The notes: a model not told the origin generated them from the sequence alone. A DNA stretch of 64,000 bases from Borreliella valaisiana VS116 (GCF_000170955.2 NZ_ABCY02000001.1:434001-498000), one strand, 5' to 3'; positions 1 through 16,673 are shown, numbered from the stretch's first letter. Made by a program: numbers and translations.

Positions 1-1442
1 TCTACATTAAATTTAACCTTATTCATGATTTTATAACTATTCATTCGAGAATTATCAATCTCTTCTTTATCCAGCCAATTTTTATCTATTTGAAGCAAAG
101 ATTCAAATGAAATATCATCAAATATGGAATTAAGAATGTATTTAATAACCTTATAAACCCTGTTATCAATAGCTAATACTAAAAACCTATTTTTATTAAA
201 AATAGAATCGTAAGATTTTAATCTACCGTTATATCCATTTAATTTTAATAAATATTTTGTCGTTATTGAATTTTCTATAAATCCATATGAATTATTAACA
301 ATATCTATAAAGTTATTAACAATATCTTGATCCTTATTTAATCGAATATTATTAAAATCAAAATCAATAAACTGAGAATTTATTGGACCAATATTATTGC
401 TTAAACCTTTAGAATAAAATTTAAAATTAAGAGGATATATTGGCTTACTTACTACATAATTAACATTTTCAAAGACACTATCATTACTAATAATTCCTCC
501 AAAAATGCCTACCGACTTTCCATCTAATGATTTCTTAATATCCTCTTTAGGAAATCCCTTAAAAATAGGTTTAAAGATATGCTGTCTTGAAATAAGATTC
601 CATAAATCTATTAAAATGCCAGACAACTTTCCCTTTGAATTAATAAAACTCAAAGGGGGATAATCATTATATAGACCAACATCAATAAAATTTCCCTTAG
701 CAGTACTGTCTAAAAAAGAAACAACATATTCATCGGGCATTTTCATCAAATATGAAAATAAATCTAAATTCAAATTCTTTATTATATCAGGAGCATTTCT
801 ACTAATAGCCACTCTATTTTTGATACTATAAAATATATCTCCACTAAAAATCGCAAGATCTTCACATAAAAAAAACTTTGCAACATAATACAAAGTCTTA
901 CAATCACCATATATATAATCAACTTTATCATTTTTTAAAGCTAATAATAACTCTTGGACATTATCAACTAAAAAAATGTTGTTAGCGCCTCTTAGTCTTA
1001 AAATATCTTCATATATTGTATTTTTAAGAACTCCTATATTAAAATTGGATAAAAATGTTGAATGAGTATTTTTATATTTTTTATTAGAGCTTTTATAACA
1101 CAAAATTGCAATACTCCTAGCAAGCTCACCTTTAAAATAAAATAAATCATTTAATTTTGAATTATAAGTCAATCCTAAATATATTGCTTCGTCTTCAATT
1201 TTATTTTCATTTAAATTATCAACAGGTTCAACTCTAATATCAACATTATTATCTTTTGCCCATTTATCCAAAATAGAAAAAATAAGCCCTTCATATTCTC
1301 CTTTATTATTCTTATGATAAAAAGGAAAATATTGGCCTACAAGCTTAAATTTGAAAATATCCTTAGAAAATAAATTAGCATTGACAAAGCAAACCAAAAG
1401 CAAAATTAAAAAATTAATACTTAAAAAGTTTGCTTTTTTCAT
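1..1442 (-). CDS. hk1: Sensor histidine kinase, N-terminal periplasmic sensor part (partial)
   Basis: The reading frame starts at the ATG complementary to 1440-1442 and is open to the window edge (about 480 residues), so the kinase domains lie outside. Residues 1-26 form a signal peptide or first membrane segment (MKKANFLSINFLILLLVCFV). Two type-3 periplasmic solute-binding modules follow: one from about residue 28 (FKLVGQYFPFYHKNNKGEYE) and one from about residue 247 (DVGLYNDYPPLSFINSKGKL). This repeat of binding-protein-like sensor domains, directly downstream of the rRNA genes, matches Hk1 of the Borrelia Hk1-Rrp1 system. In that system Rrp1 makes cyclic-di-GMP in response to signals in the tick. 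The domain reading comes from the sequence. The kinase identity is inferred from position and domain pattern, because no kinase motif is visible here. Confidence 0.8.
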   Translation of the reverse strand, partial: MKKANFLSINFLILLLVCFVNANLFSKDIFKFKLVGQYFPFYHKNNKGEYEGLIFSILDKWAKDNNVDIRVEPVDNLNENKIEDEAIYLGLTYNSKLNDLFYFKGELARSIAILCYKSSNKKYKNTHSTFLSNFNIGVLKNTIYEDILRLRGANNIFLVDNVQELLLALKNDKVDYIYGDCKTLYYVAKFFLCEDLAIFSGDIFYSIKNRVAISRNAPDIIKNLNLDLFSYLMKMPDEYVVSFLDSTAKGNFIDVGLYNDYPPLSFINSKGKLSGILIDLWNLISRQHIFKPIFKGFPKEDIKKSLDGKSVGIFGGIISNDSVFENVNYVVSKPIYPLNFKFYSKGLSNNIGPINSQFIDFDFNNIRLNKDQDIVNNFIDIVNNSYGFIENSITTKYLLKLNGYNGRLKSYDSIFNKNRFLVLAIDNRVYKVIKYILNSIFDDISFESLLQIDKNWLDKEEIDNSRMNSYKIMNKVKFNV

Positions 1443-1537
1443 GTTATTTTAAAATTTCCTTATTAAAATACAATACTACTATTGTGTAAAAATAAGTATA
1501 CACAATAAATTTAAGGTTTAAAGTACAAAATAAAAAC

Positions 1538-1648
1538 CCTGGCAATAACTTACTCTCCCGCGAACTCGCAGTACCATCAGCGAATAAGAGCTTAACTTCT
1601 GTGTTCGGAATGATAACAGGTGTTTCCTCTTTTCTTTAACCACCAGGG
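1538..1648 (-). rRNA. rrf: 5S ribosomal RNA, copy A
   Basis: This is about 111 nt on the minus strand. The 5' CCTGG and 3' CCAGG ends pair, and the conserved 5S core CCGAACACAGAAGTTAAGC is complete. It lies 24 nt downstream of the 23S copy A 3' end. It differs from copy B at 1574 (C here, T at 4820 on the + strand). The ends are placed by helix pairing and may be off by a few bases. Confidence 0.95.
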
Positions 1649-1672
1649 TTTTTATATGAAAGACAAAAATAT

Positions 1673-4599
<2,927 letters not shown>

Positions 4600-4783
4600 A
4601 TATTTTTATCTTCCATCTCTATTTTGCCAATTTGTTTATGCAACATAAAATAATATATATCTTTTGTTCAATCCATGTCAATATCTATTTTATTTTTTAC
4701 ATTATTTGAATAAAACATTCAAAAACATAAACATTAAAAAAATATAAAAAATAAATTTAAGGTTTAAATTACAAAATAAAAAC

Positions 4784-4894
4784 CCTGGCAATAACTTACT
4801 CTCCCGCGAACTCGCAGTATCATCAGCGAATAAGAGCTTAACTTCTGTGTTCGGAATGATAACAGGTGTTTCCTCTTTTCTTTAACCACCAGGG
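4784..4894 (-). rRNA. rrf: 5S ribosomal RNA, copy B
   Basis: This is a second 5S gene exactly 3246 bp from copy A, with the same conserved core and one substitution (T at 4820 on the + strand). It lies between the two 23S genes and would be co-transcribed with 23S copy B. Confidence 0.95.
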
Positions 4895-4918
4895 TTTTTA
4901 TATGAAAGACAAAAATAT

Positions 4919-7845
<2,927 letters not shown>

Positions 7846-8046
7846 ATATTTTTATCTTCCATCTCTATTTTGCCAATTTGTTTATGCAACATAAAATAAT
7901 ATATATCTTTGTTCAATCCATGTCAATACTTATCACAATATTTTAATAAATAAATTTACAAAAATATATTATAAGTAAAAAAATTACATTTTAAATAAAA
8001 AATTTTGCTAAAAAGTTAAAAACATTAAAAATTCGAATATAAATTA

Positions 8047-8892
8047 TTAATATTTAATATTAAGCCCAAAAAAATCAATTAAAAACCTAGCAACACCATC
8101 CTCATTATTACTAAATCTTGTTATTTCATTATTTGCTAAATGAATTTTAAGAAATTCATTGGCATTTTTCATTAAAACCCCTTTGCCAAGATTTTTGAGC
8201 ATCTCATAATCATTATTATTATCTCCAAAAGCTATAACATCACACAATGGAATTCTTTCAAGAAAAGCAATATTTTTAATAGCATTATATTTATCAGCAT
8301 TAATATTAGTAACCTCTAATAAATCCTTAGAAGAAAAAAACACCCTTATGTCCTGAAAATCTTTATTCCTAATATCATTGTTAAGTTTATTAAGAGTTGT
8401 CAAATCGTCACAATAATAAACAATCTTAGAAACAGAATCAACGTCTAATTTAGTCAAATCTCTAACGATAGCATTTAAACCTAAATCCCTAATAAAATGT
8501 TTCATAATGGGACTTTTAACATCTGAATTAGAATACCAAGTATCAAAAGTATAAAGATTAACATCAACATTGCCTGTATGTATCTTGAGAATTTCTTTTA
8601 CCAAGCCATAATTCATTGTATGTCTAAAAATTAAATTTTCTTGCAAAAACACTTCAGCTCCATTTGCCGTTACAAGATAATTCTCATTAATATTATTTTT
8701 TTTTAATTGATTCCTAATATTTCTAACTTCACTCAACCTTCTACCGGTTGCAATAATTATTTTAAAATCTTTCTCCAAAGTCAAAAGAACCTCAAGGGTT
8801 AAAAAACTAATTTCATGACTACTATTCAATAAAGTGCCATCAAGGTCAAAAACTAGCATTTTATATCTTTTATAATTAGAATTCATATACAA
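8047..8892 (-). CDS. HAD-superfamily phosphatase, Cof type (IIB)
   Basis: All four HAD motifs are present: motif I DLDGTLLNSS (residues 16-25) with the nucleophile and acid aspartates, motif II IATGR, the motif III lysine in DKYNAIK, and motif IV FGDNNNDYEML. The region between motifs II and III fits the C2 cap of the Cof family, whose members hydrolyse sugar phosphates and similar small metabolites. The substrate cannot be read from the sequence. The first codon of the frame is TTG; an ATG lies two codons inside (8886) behind an AGAGAG ribosome-binding stretch, so either start is possible. The gene lies in the 16S-23S spacer, co-oriented with the rRNA genes and the glycosylase gene upstream. 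Confidence 0.85.
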   Translation of the reverse strand: MYMNSNYKRYKMLVFDLDGTLLNSSHEISFLTLEVLLTLEKDFKIIIATGRRLSEVRNIRNQLKKNNINENYLVTANGAEVFLQENLIFRHTMNYGLVKEILKIHTGNVDVNLYTFDTWYSNSDVKSPIMKHFIRDLGLNAIVRDLTKLDVDSVSKIVYYCDDLTTLNKLNNDIRNKDFQDIRVFFSSKDLLEVTNINADKYNAIKNIAFLERIPLCDVIAFGDNNNDYEMLKNLGKGVLMKNANEFLKIHLANNEITRFSNNEDGVARFLIDFFGLNIKY

Positions 8893-9015
8893 ATCTCTCT
8901 TGTAAGATATAATATCACAAATAATTTATTCTAAATAAATTATTGCTAAAGCATGAAATAATTTAATAATAATAAATTCCTTGAAAATTTTTGAAAAACT
9001 TTATTTAAACTAAAA

Positions 9016-9576
9016 TCAATGTCTTGAAACAAATTTATTATCTTTAATATAAAACCTCCAAGGCTTATTTATATCACTTTCTTGTGCATAATCAATATTT
9101 ATTCTTTTTGAACAAACTATACTAAAATCTAGATTTAAACCTCTTTTTAAAAAAAGCTCATCATTCCCAATAAGATCAACTTTATTAAAGGTTAAATCAA
9201 TGTTTAAAAATTTTGTAAGCTTACCAGGACCATTAGTAAGAATACTTTTCCCTTCCAAAAACGGAGAAATGGGTTCTACACTTCTAATCAAAACAGCTTG
9301 GGGATTATTTTTATCCGCAGTCACAATGTTAAACATATAGTACATGCCATATATTATATACACATAAGAATATCCTCCTATGATATACATAGCATTTGTG
9401 CGATTTGTTCTCTTTCCTCCATAAGAATGACAAGCGCTGTCTGTTATTCCCATATAAGCTTCCGTTTCAACAATTCTAACAACTATTTCCTTTTTATTAA
9501 TCTTTCTGATCAATAAATTACCAAGCAATAACCTTGCAACAGTAGTAGCATCTTGTAAAAAAAAATCTCGATCCAT
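9016..9576 (-). CDS. mpg: DNA-3-methyladenine glycosylase (Mpg/AAG family)
   Basis: This is a base-excision-repair enzyme removing alkylated purines. The family blocks are clear: VRIVETEAYMGITDSACHSY with the catalytic glutamate, GKRTNRTNAMY, YIIYGMYYMFNIV, AVLIRSVEP and NGPGKLTKFLNI. I place the start at the ATG at 9576 (MDRDFFLQDATTVARLLLGN, 186 aa) because this is the conserved family beginning. The open frame continues 27 codons upstream to 9657, but that extension is hydrophobic and not family-like. The gene lies in the 16S-23S spacer, which is unusual for bacteria generally but known in Borrelia. Confidence 0.9.
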   Translation of the reverse strand: MDRDFFLQDATTVARLLLGNLLIRKINKKEIVVRIVETEAYMGITDSACHSYGGKRTNRTNAMYIIGGYSYVYIIYGMYYMFNIVTADKNNPQAVLIRSVEPISPFLEGKSILTNGPGKLTKFLNIDLTFNKVDLIGNDELFLKRGLNLDFSIVCSKRINIDYAQESDINKPWRFYIKDNKFVSRH

Positions 9577-10280
9577 AAACTCAATTTTAAAACAAGATAA
9601 TAATAAAAAAATATTAACAAACCACACATGTAAAATACAAGAAAATATTATCCGCAATAAGAATATAAACTAAAATGGTTCAATCATTCAATAAATACAT
9701 TTTTTAACAAAATTATTGGTTAGTTAATAATTTTTTTGCTTTTTAATCAAAAAAATTAAAATTACACAAAATCATATATTTTAAATCTAATTATATGACG
9801 GCCTAAATAAGCTTATATAAAAATACTAATCTAAAATATCTAAACAGTAAAAATAAAAAGCATTTTATAAAAAATTTATTACACCTCAAAAAAAATATTT
9901 TTACCTTTAAAACATCCTTAAAATAATCCTAAAAGCCGCTAAAACAAAAGTAAAATTCTATCCTTTATTCAACTTTCCCAAAAAAAGTTAAACAAATAAA
10001 TAATGCCATAGCTTTAAAAGTTTTTATGACTTACTCACAAAAACCACACAATAAATACCGCAATTTTAATATCAAAAAAATTGATACCAATTATAATAAA
10101 CTTTAAATAGCCAAAAATCAATTAACAAATCTTATAAAAAACTTATATAAAATAACTAGCACTAATAATATATAAAAAATACAAACTATATACAATATCT
10201 ATTACATTTTGAAAAGATATAAGAGATATTGACAAAGTAATAAGATTTAAATAAAATTTGTAAAGAATTGGTATGTTTAA
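9577..10280. other. Gene-free spacer between mpg and tRNA-Ile
   Basis: About 700 bp of very A+T-rich sequence. I find no convincing coding frame, RNA fold or repeat apart from homopolymer tracts. It should contain the mpg promoter (minus strand) and the tRNA-Ile promoter (plus strand). The sequence AAGATATTGACAAAG near 10230 includes a TTGACA -35-like box upstream of the tRNA. Confidence 0.6.
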
Positions 10281-10354
10281 GGGATCATAGCTCAGGTGGT
10301 TAGAGCGCAGGTCTGATAAACCTGAGGTCGGATGTTCAACTCATCCTGGTCCCA
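10281..10354 (+). tRNA. tRNA-Ile (GAT)
   Basis: This is 74 nt with a GGGATCA / TGGTCCC acceptor stem (one G-T pair), a D arm with AGCTCAGGTGGTTAGAGC, anticodon GAT at 10315-10317 in loop CTGATAA, and a T arm with GTTCAACTC. It is on the + strand, opposite to the 16S, tRNA-Ala and 23S genes around it, so it must have its own promoter. CCA is not encoded. Confidence 0.95.
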
Positions 10355-10510
10355 ATTTGTTAAGTTGTCCTAAGTCATAATTAATAAGAATAAAAAAACA
10401 TTAGGTCGATTTATATATTAAAGCATATTTATAATATATTACAACATAATCTCAATTTTAAAAATACTCAATTGCCGCTGTATTGGATTTAAGATACATA
10501 TTTAATAATA

Positions 10511-10580
10511 TAAAAACTTTTTAATCAAAATAAAAATACAAAAAAGTCAATAAAATTGGTTTTAATTCGTCTTCACCTTA
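10511..10580 (-). pseudogene. Decayed copy of the 16S 3' flank
   Basis: The stretch AAAAACTTTTTAATCAAAAT (10512-10531) followed by AGTCAATAAAATTGGTTTTAATTC aligns by eye with the sequence just downstream of the working 16S (about 11756-11829: AAAAACTCTTTTATCAAAAA ... AGTTAATGGAATTAGCC). The working copy has an ACTCTTTT / AAAAGAGT stem that could be a processing helix; in this copy the stem is destroyed. It shows that the duplication behind the 16S pseudogene included flanking DNA. Confidence 0.6.
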
Positions 10581-11512
10581 AAGAGAAGGTAATCAAGTTA
10601 CACTTTCCAGTAAAGCTACTTTGTTACGACCTAACGCCTCACTAAACATATTTTAAATACCTTACTTACAGACCAGAATAATAGCTTCGCACATCCCAAC
10701 TCAAATGGTTTGATGGACATACGTGTAGAAAACTTGAAAACATATTCACCACATCATTTTGATATACAATCACTAACGATTCCAAATTTATTAAGATGAA
10801 CTGCAAACTTTAATTCAGACTGAGGTCTGCTTTATGACATTTTGCTTCACATCACTGTTTCTTTTCACACAAAACACCATTATAAACTAGAATACAAAGG
10901 CCACGAAATCAAACGAAGGATAATTATCTCTAGCTATACCTTACATATGTCAAGCCTTGGTAAGGTTCCTAGTATATCATCGAATTAAGACACATATATT
11001 CCCCCCAACGATACACTTAACATGCTGGCTTCGGTACTAACTAACCTGTAATTAGAAACAAATGTGCATTGTTTACAGCATAGACACCGGAGTATCTAAT
11101 TCTGATTACTCCCCCACTTCTTTCTTGATTCTAATGCAACATTACTCTGTCAGAACTTCGCCCATTACACAAGATTGTTAGATACTACTCCCTTAGGAAT
11201 CTAGACCATATCTCAGTTTCAGTGCAAACGTTCACCCTCTCAGACAGGTTAATTATCATCACCTTAGAATACATTTACTCTCACTAACCAACTAATAAGA
11301 TACATAATCATATATAGATGATATTTTAAAAGCTTAATTTCATTAATTAACAAATCTAATTGGACTTATTCGGTATTAGCTAATATTCCTAATAATTATC
11401 CCCATACTATAGATAGACTACTTATTAGGTACTAACCCATTCGTAACTAAAACAACTAATACAATCCGTTTACCTACACGCTTAAGGCACACTACCAGCG
11501 TTAGTTCTAGCC
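10581..11512 (-). pseudogene. Degenerate 16S rRNA pseudogene
   Basis: About 930 nt on the minus strand aligns in order with the functional 16S at 11830-13367, with many substitutions and about 600 nt missing. Shared landmarks on the + strand include CACTTTCCAGTA, ATAATAGCTTCG, GCTTCACATCACTGTTTC, GATAATTATCTCTA, TTGGTAAGGTTCCT, CTTCGGTACTAACT, GGTATTAGCTA and CCAGCGTTAGTTCTA. The largest gap joins the 790-loop region to the 400 region (near 11130-11160), removing the 530 loop and much of the central domain. Smaller gaps fall near 10905 and 11005. The anti-Shine-Dalgarno end is altered (AAGGAGG became GAGAAGG on the + strand), so it cannot act as a ribosomal RNA. Confidence 0.93.
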
Positions 11513-11586
11513 TTACTTAACTTTTTCCCTATCTTATATTCCAATAATTATTAACTTCAGCAAATTACTTAATCTAAATCATATGA
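11513..11586 (-). pseudogene. Decayed copy of the 16S leader
   Basis: TTACTTAACTTTTTCCCTAT ... CCAATAATTATT follows the pseudogene end and matches the functional 16S leader (TCACTTAACTCTTCCCTTCT ... CCAATAATCATT, about 13429-13470). About 80 nt covering the 16S 5' end and proximal leader are missing at the junction. A shared AATCATAT near 11577-11584 hints that homology reaches the old promoter, but the TTGACA box is gone. Confidence 0.7.
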
Positions 11587-11590
11587 AAAA

Positions 11591-11664
11591 TGGAGGCTAA
11601 GGGACTCGAACCCTTGACCCTCGGCTTGCAAAGCCGATGCTCTAGCCAACTGAGCTAAACCCCC
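11591..11664 (-). tRNA. tRNA-Ala (TGC)
   Basis: This is 74 nt on minus: acceptor GGGGGTT ... AGCCTCC(A), D arm with AGCTCAGTTGGCTAGAGC, anticodon TGC (complement of 11628-11630) in loop CTTTGCAAG, T arm GGGTTCGAGTCCC. It lies 165 nt downstream of the 16S 3' end, in the usual 16S-spacer position for tRNA-Ala, and is probably co-transcribed with 16S. Confidence 0.97.
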
Positions 11665-11829
11665 AATCAATCTAAACTTAATAAAATTTTTTAACGTTGT
11701 AATAAAAAACTAAATTTATTAGCTTAAGAGAAGCTTATAAATATAAGCTTAGTTTCAAAAACTCTTTTATCAAAAAGAAAAGAGTAGGGAAGAGTTAATG
11801 GAATTAGCCTTAATTTATCTTTCTCTTAG

Positions 11830-13367
<1,538 letters not shown>

Positions 13368-13479
13368 TTATTTTTTATTTAAAAAAATTAACAAGTTTTG
13401 TTTATTCTTTTGATTGGCTTTCAACCTCACTTAACTCTTCCCTTCTCTCATCTTCCAATAATCATTTCAACATTTAATA

Positions 13480-13508
13480 CTTTAACAAAAGGAGAATCAT
13501 ATTGTCAA
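13480..13508 (-). promoter_or_regulatory. Probable 16S rRNA promoter
   Basis: On the minus strand, TTGACA (13503-13508) is followed after 17 bp by TTAAAG (13480-13485). That would start transcription roughly 100 nt upstream of mature 16S. The -35 is perfect and the spacing ideal; the -10 is weak. Confidence 0.65.
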
Positions 13509-13578
13509 TACTTTTGCATTATTTTATTAACATAAAACACAAAAAAATAAATTTTATTAATCAGGCCTGATATAAGCA

Positions 13579-14127
13579 TTAACAACCACATTTTTCATTA
13601 ACAGGTAAAGTTGTAAGAATTTTTTTCAATTTATTTCCTAATTTAGCCTTTAAATAATCAAAGAAAGTTCTAAAATTTTCATTATCTCCTTTGAATTTAA
13701 TCCACAGTTCTTTAAAAGTCAAAATTCCTTCTTTAAGATCTTTGTAATTAGAAAAAGACGCATTACAATCGCTATACATTAAATTATAAAAATCAGAATC
13801 TTGTTTATCCTTAAAAAAATCTATGCTTGGTATTTTTTTAGCAAAGGCAAACCCTCTCTCATAAGCCGTGCCTGCATCAACATAATTAACCAAAGCTAAA
13901 ACAATATCACTACTAACTAACTCTTTTAAATCTATTTCTCTTATTTTCTCTCTTATATCTCCATTTGCAAACTTATAATCAACTTTTTCAAGCAATCCCA
14001 TCTTTTTGGCAGCATGATGCTCTGGAGAAAATACATCTAAATTGAACTCTTCAAGAAATTTTAAAACCTCATCCCTCAGTTTAACTTGCTCTTCGTTAAA
14101 AAACGGAGAAGCCAAATAAATTTTCAT
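13579..14127 (-). CDS. Nucleoside 2-deoxyribosyltransferase family protein
   Basis: This 182-residue protein belongs to the nucleoside 2-deoxyribosyltransferase superfamily, whose members exchange or hydrolyse bases of (deoxy)nucleosides. It has the N-terminal MKIYLASPFFNEEQVKLRDE nucleotide-binding start, SSDIVLALVNYVDAGTAYERGFAFA (about residues 92-116) with the family's catalytic glutamate in the GTAYERG block, and SDFYNLMYSDCNASF near 125. The ATG start is the family start. It is monocistronic or leads no clear operon: its 3' end faces the 16S promoter region. The exact substrate is not readable. It would fit purine salvage in an organism that cannot make nucleotides de novo. Confidence 0.85.
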   Translation of the reverse strand: MKIYLASPFFNEEQVKLRDEVLKFLEEFNLDVFSPEHHAAKKMGLLEKVDYKFANGDIREKIREIDLKELVSSDIVLALVNYVDAGTAYERGFAFAKKIPSIDFFKDKQDSDFYNLMYSDCNASFSNYKDLKEGILTFKELWIKFKGDNENFRTFFDYLKAKLGNKLKKILTTLPVNEKCGC

Positions 14128-14221
14128 AAAAACCCCTATTAAAATTCAATTATAACACAATAAATCAATCAAATAAAACCAGCAATAAATAAAGTTTTGA
14201 TATCTAAATAGAAAATATTTA

Positions 14222-14896
14222 TTATGAACGGTTTCTGCTGACTAAAATAGTAAATTCTCCTTTAACCTTATCCTTACTCGATTCGAAATAATTTTTTAAT
14301 TCTAAGGGTTTACCAATTTGATATTCTTCATAAATTTTTGTCATCTCTCGACCAACAAGAATCTTCGCATCTAAACTAACAGAAGAAATTTCAACAAGCA
14401 ATTTCAAAAGTCTATGACTAGATTCAAGCAACACAAATGCATCACCCCTTTTATATAGTTCAGCAATTCTTTTAAATCTTTTAAGACCTTTGTTAGGCAA
14501 AAATCCCTCAAAAAGCACTGATTTATCTCTAAAAGGATTAACGCTGACAATCGCATTAAAAGAGCTTACTCCAGGAATTGGACAAACTTTGTATCCTTCT
14601 CTAAAAGCAGCGGCAACTAACAAACTGCCAGGATCACTAATACCTGGAGTACCAGCATCGCTAACAAAAGCGACTGAATCTCCTTTTGATAAATAATCCA
14701 ATAGTAAGCTTACCTTCTTATTTTCTGTCACGACATTACAAGAAATCATTTTTTTATTAATTTTATATCTCGACAAAAGTTTGCTAGTGACTCTCGTATC
14801 TTCTGCAAAGATAACATTTACCGATTTTAAAACATTAACCGCCCTATAAGTAATGTCTTCTAAATTACCTATTGGCGTACCAACAATATATAACAT
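14222..14896 (-). CDS. rsmI: 16S rRNA 2'-O-ribose C1402 methyltransferase RsmI
   Basis: A tetrapyrrole-methylase-fold enzyme. Motifs: LYIVGTPIGNLEDITYRAVN (residues 2-21), FAEDTRVTSKLL, VSFVSDAGTPGISDPGSLLV for SAM binding, and PGVSSFNAIVSVNP. RsmI methylates C1402 near the ribosomal P site. At 224 residues it is about 60 shorter than the E. coli protein, ending soon after the methylase core (GEFTILVSR), so the usual C-terminal extension is missing. That may be normal for spirochaetes. The ATG start sits behind an AGGAG-like stretch. Confidence 0.93.
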   Translation of the reverse strand: MLYIVGTPIGNLEDITYRAVNVLKSVNVIFAEDTRVTSKLLSRYKINKKMISCNVVTENKKVSLLLDYLSKGDSVAFVSDAGTPGISDPGSLLVAAAFREGYKVCPIPGVSSFNAIVSVNPFRDKSVLFEGFLPNKGLKRFKRIAELYKRGDAFVLLESSHRLLKLLVEISSVSLDAKILVGREMTKIYEEYQIGKPLELKNYFESSKDKVKGEFTILVSRNRS

Positions 14897-15103
14897 AACT
14901 TCTCTCTACTCCTCCAAAAATCAAAAATAAATATATTAAAAGCATCTTTCTTAATGACAAAAATTTAAAATCCTTTATTCATCAAACACAAAAATAAGCT
15001 ATAGGCCATATTTTATATGGCTATCAAAATACTTGCTTTTGTATTACATTTAGTTATATCATTAAGTATTAATGATTAAAAAGTTAAAAGAAAGGGAAAA
15101 TTT

Positions 15104-15421
15104 ATGTTTGCATTAATTAGAAAAATATTTATAATTTATTTTCTATGTATTACTCTTGCAGGTTTTGCCATGATTTTTATCGACAGCAAATTTACCGAAC
15201 AACCTGATGTTAAAGAAAATCAAAACAAAATTAATCAACATACAATTGAACCTAATTTAATTATGTTTACATCTTCTATAGGAGGATTTTTAGGTGTTTA
15301 TGCTGGAATTTGGATCTTTAACTACGATAAAAACAATTTCTACCTAAATTGGGGAAATTTAATGATATTGATATACAATATCGCCCTAATTATTACTGTA
15401 TATTCAAAGTCACATGGTTAA
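15104..15421 (+). CDS. Small membrane protein of unknown function
   Basis: 105 residues with three likely membrane segments: about 9-26 (IFIIYFLCITLAGFAMIFI), 52-71 (LIMFTSSIGGFLGVYAGIWI) and 84-100 (LMILIYNIALIITVYS). Between the first two is a short polar loop rich in N, K and Q. It has a good GAAAGGGA ribosome-binding site 7-8 nt before the ATG. It stands alone between rsmI (divergent) and the convergent DUF1893 gene. I recognise no family. Confidence 0.7.
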   Translation: MFALIRKIFIIYFLCITLAGFAMIFIDSKFTEQPDVKENQNKINQHTIEPNLIMFTSSIGGFLGVYAGIWIFNYDKNNFYLNWGNLMILIYNIALIITVYSKSHG

Positions 15422-15450
15422 CTAAAACATAATTTAATTATTCCCACAAT

Positions 15451-15840
15451 TTATAAATTATTAACTATAATACCCCTTTTAATCATATATTTATAAACTT
15501 CTTCGGGATTTTCTAAACTTTCAATTAAGTTTTCTGCCCTGTCATTTATTTTTTCTACCAATTTTTTATAAGCTACTTTTATTCCTCTGCTTTCTAAAAA
15601 ATCCTTTGCGGGTTGAGAAACAACCCCAGCTTGAACATTTTGAAGCCCTATATTATAAATAATAATGGCCGCTGCCTTTCCCACAACTTTATCATAAATT
15701 TCAAGTCCTTCTTTATTCTGAATATACTTATTGATAAAATTATCTACTTCTAAAAGAGGCTTCAACCCCCTTTCCATATTAGAATAAAGTATTTTATGAT
15801 CTTTAAATAACCTTAATGTTGGATTCAAGCCTGATATCAT
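15451..15840 (-). CDS. DUF1893-family protein
   Basis: A 129-residue protein with the pattern of DUF1893: KILYSNMERGLKPLLEV near the N-terminus, then KVVGKAAAIIIYNIGLQNVQAGVVSQPAKDFLESRGI. The role of this family is not known; the fold is reported to resemble cytidine-deaminase-like proteins, though I see no zinc-binding set here. I prefer the ATG at 15840, 8 nt after AAAAGGGG, over the GTG at 15864 that opens the frame. It converges with the small membrane gene. Confidence 0.75.
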   Translation of the reverse strand: MISGLNPTLRLFKDHKILYSNMERGLKPLLEVDNFINKYIQNKEGLEIYDKVVGKAAAIIIYNIGLQNVQAGVVSQPAKDFLESRGIKVAYKKLVEKINDRAENLIESLENPEEVYKYMIKRGIIVNNL

Positions 15841-15959
15841 TAAAAAACCCCTTTTCTTGACCACGCTTTATAATAATTAATAATAAAAACAAACAATATT
15901 AATAATATACATAAACAATAAATACTGCAATATCTAAAAAGATAGTATACTTATCCTAT

Positions 15960-16565
15960 ATGATATTCGTGCCAAAAAACAACATTAATTCTAAAATTGA
16001 AATAAAAAAATCTATCTTTGTTTCATATATTTTTAATATTGAAAAAAAAGAGGATATAAATAAAACTATTAAAAAATACAAAATAAAATTTAAAAATGCT
16101 ACACATGTGGTTTATGGATTTAGAATTGGAAACAAGAACTCATTCCTAAATGGAATGAGTGATGACAGAGAACCTAATTTAACAGCCGGAAAACCCACAT
16201 TAGATGCCATAATTCATAATAATTTAACTGATACATTAATAATCACATTGCGATATTTTGGAGGCACTTTGCTTGGTAGAGGAGGATTAATCAAAGCATA
16301 TTACAAGTCTGCCAAAGAAGTTATTAAGAATGCGTCTATAATGGAAAAAGAGGAATTAGAAATTTTAAACTTAAATTTAAATTACAACCAATACAATTCC
16401 CTATTAAAAATGAAAAATAAACTTGAAATAGAAATAACAGATTCAAACTTTTCAAACAAAATAAACACTTCAATCAAATTTAAAACAAAAAACAAACAAA
16501 AAATATCGGAATTTTTTATAAAAAACGACTTAATTCAAGAAATTTTCAAGTTTCATAAAGAATAA
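15960..16565 (+). CDS. YigZ/IMPACT (UPF0029) family protein
   Basis: 201 residues. The N-terminal domain has the IMPACT signature: KKSIFVSYIF, ATHVVYGFRIG, MSDDREPNLTAGKPTLDAI (about 72-90) and LRYFGGTLLGRGGLIKAYYKSA. The C-terminal part has the DUF1949-type ferredoxin-like fold expected in bacterial YigZ. The molecular function of bacterial members is unsettled; links to translation regulation have been proposed. There is no strong Shine-Dalgarno sequence before the ATG. Confidence 0.85.
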   Translation: MIFVPKNNINSKIEIKKSIFVSYIFNIEKKEDINKTIKKYKIKFKNATHVVYGFRIGNKNSFLNGMSDDREPNLTAGKPTLDAIIHNNLTDTLIITLRYFGGTLLGRGGLIKAYYKSAKEVIKNASIMEKEELEILNLNLNYNQYNSLLKMKNKLEIEITDSNFSNKINTSIKFKTKNKQKISEFFIKNDLIQEIFKFHKE

Positions 16566-16673
16566 TATACATATCAAATAATCAAATATTTAAAAACTAC
16601 TCTAAGTATTATTATTTTTGCCATTTATGTTTTAAAATATAAAAACAAAACAAAATAAAAAGAGAAAATTTAT

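Noticed and set aside
10577..11515. Considered an extra functional 16S rRNA gene
   Set aside because: Missing the 530 loop and about 600 nt, with a changed anti-Shine-Dalgarno end and no promoter; it can only be a pseudogene.
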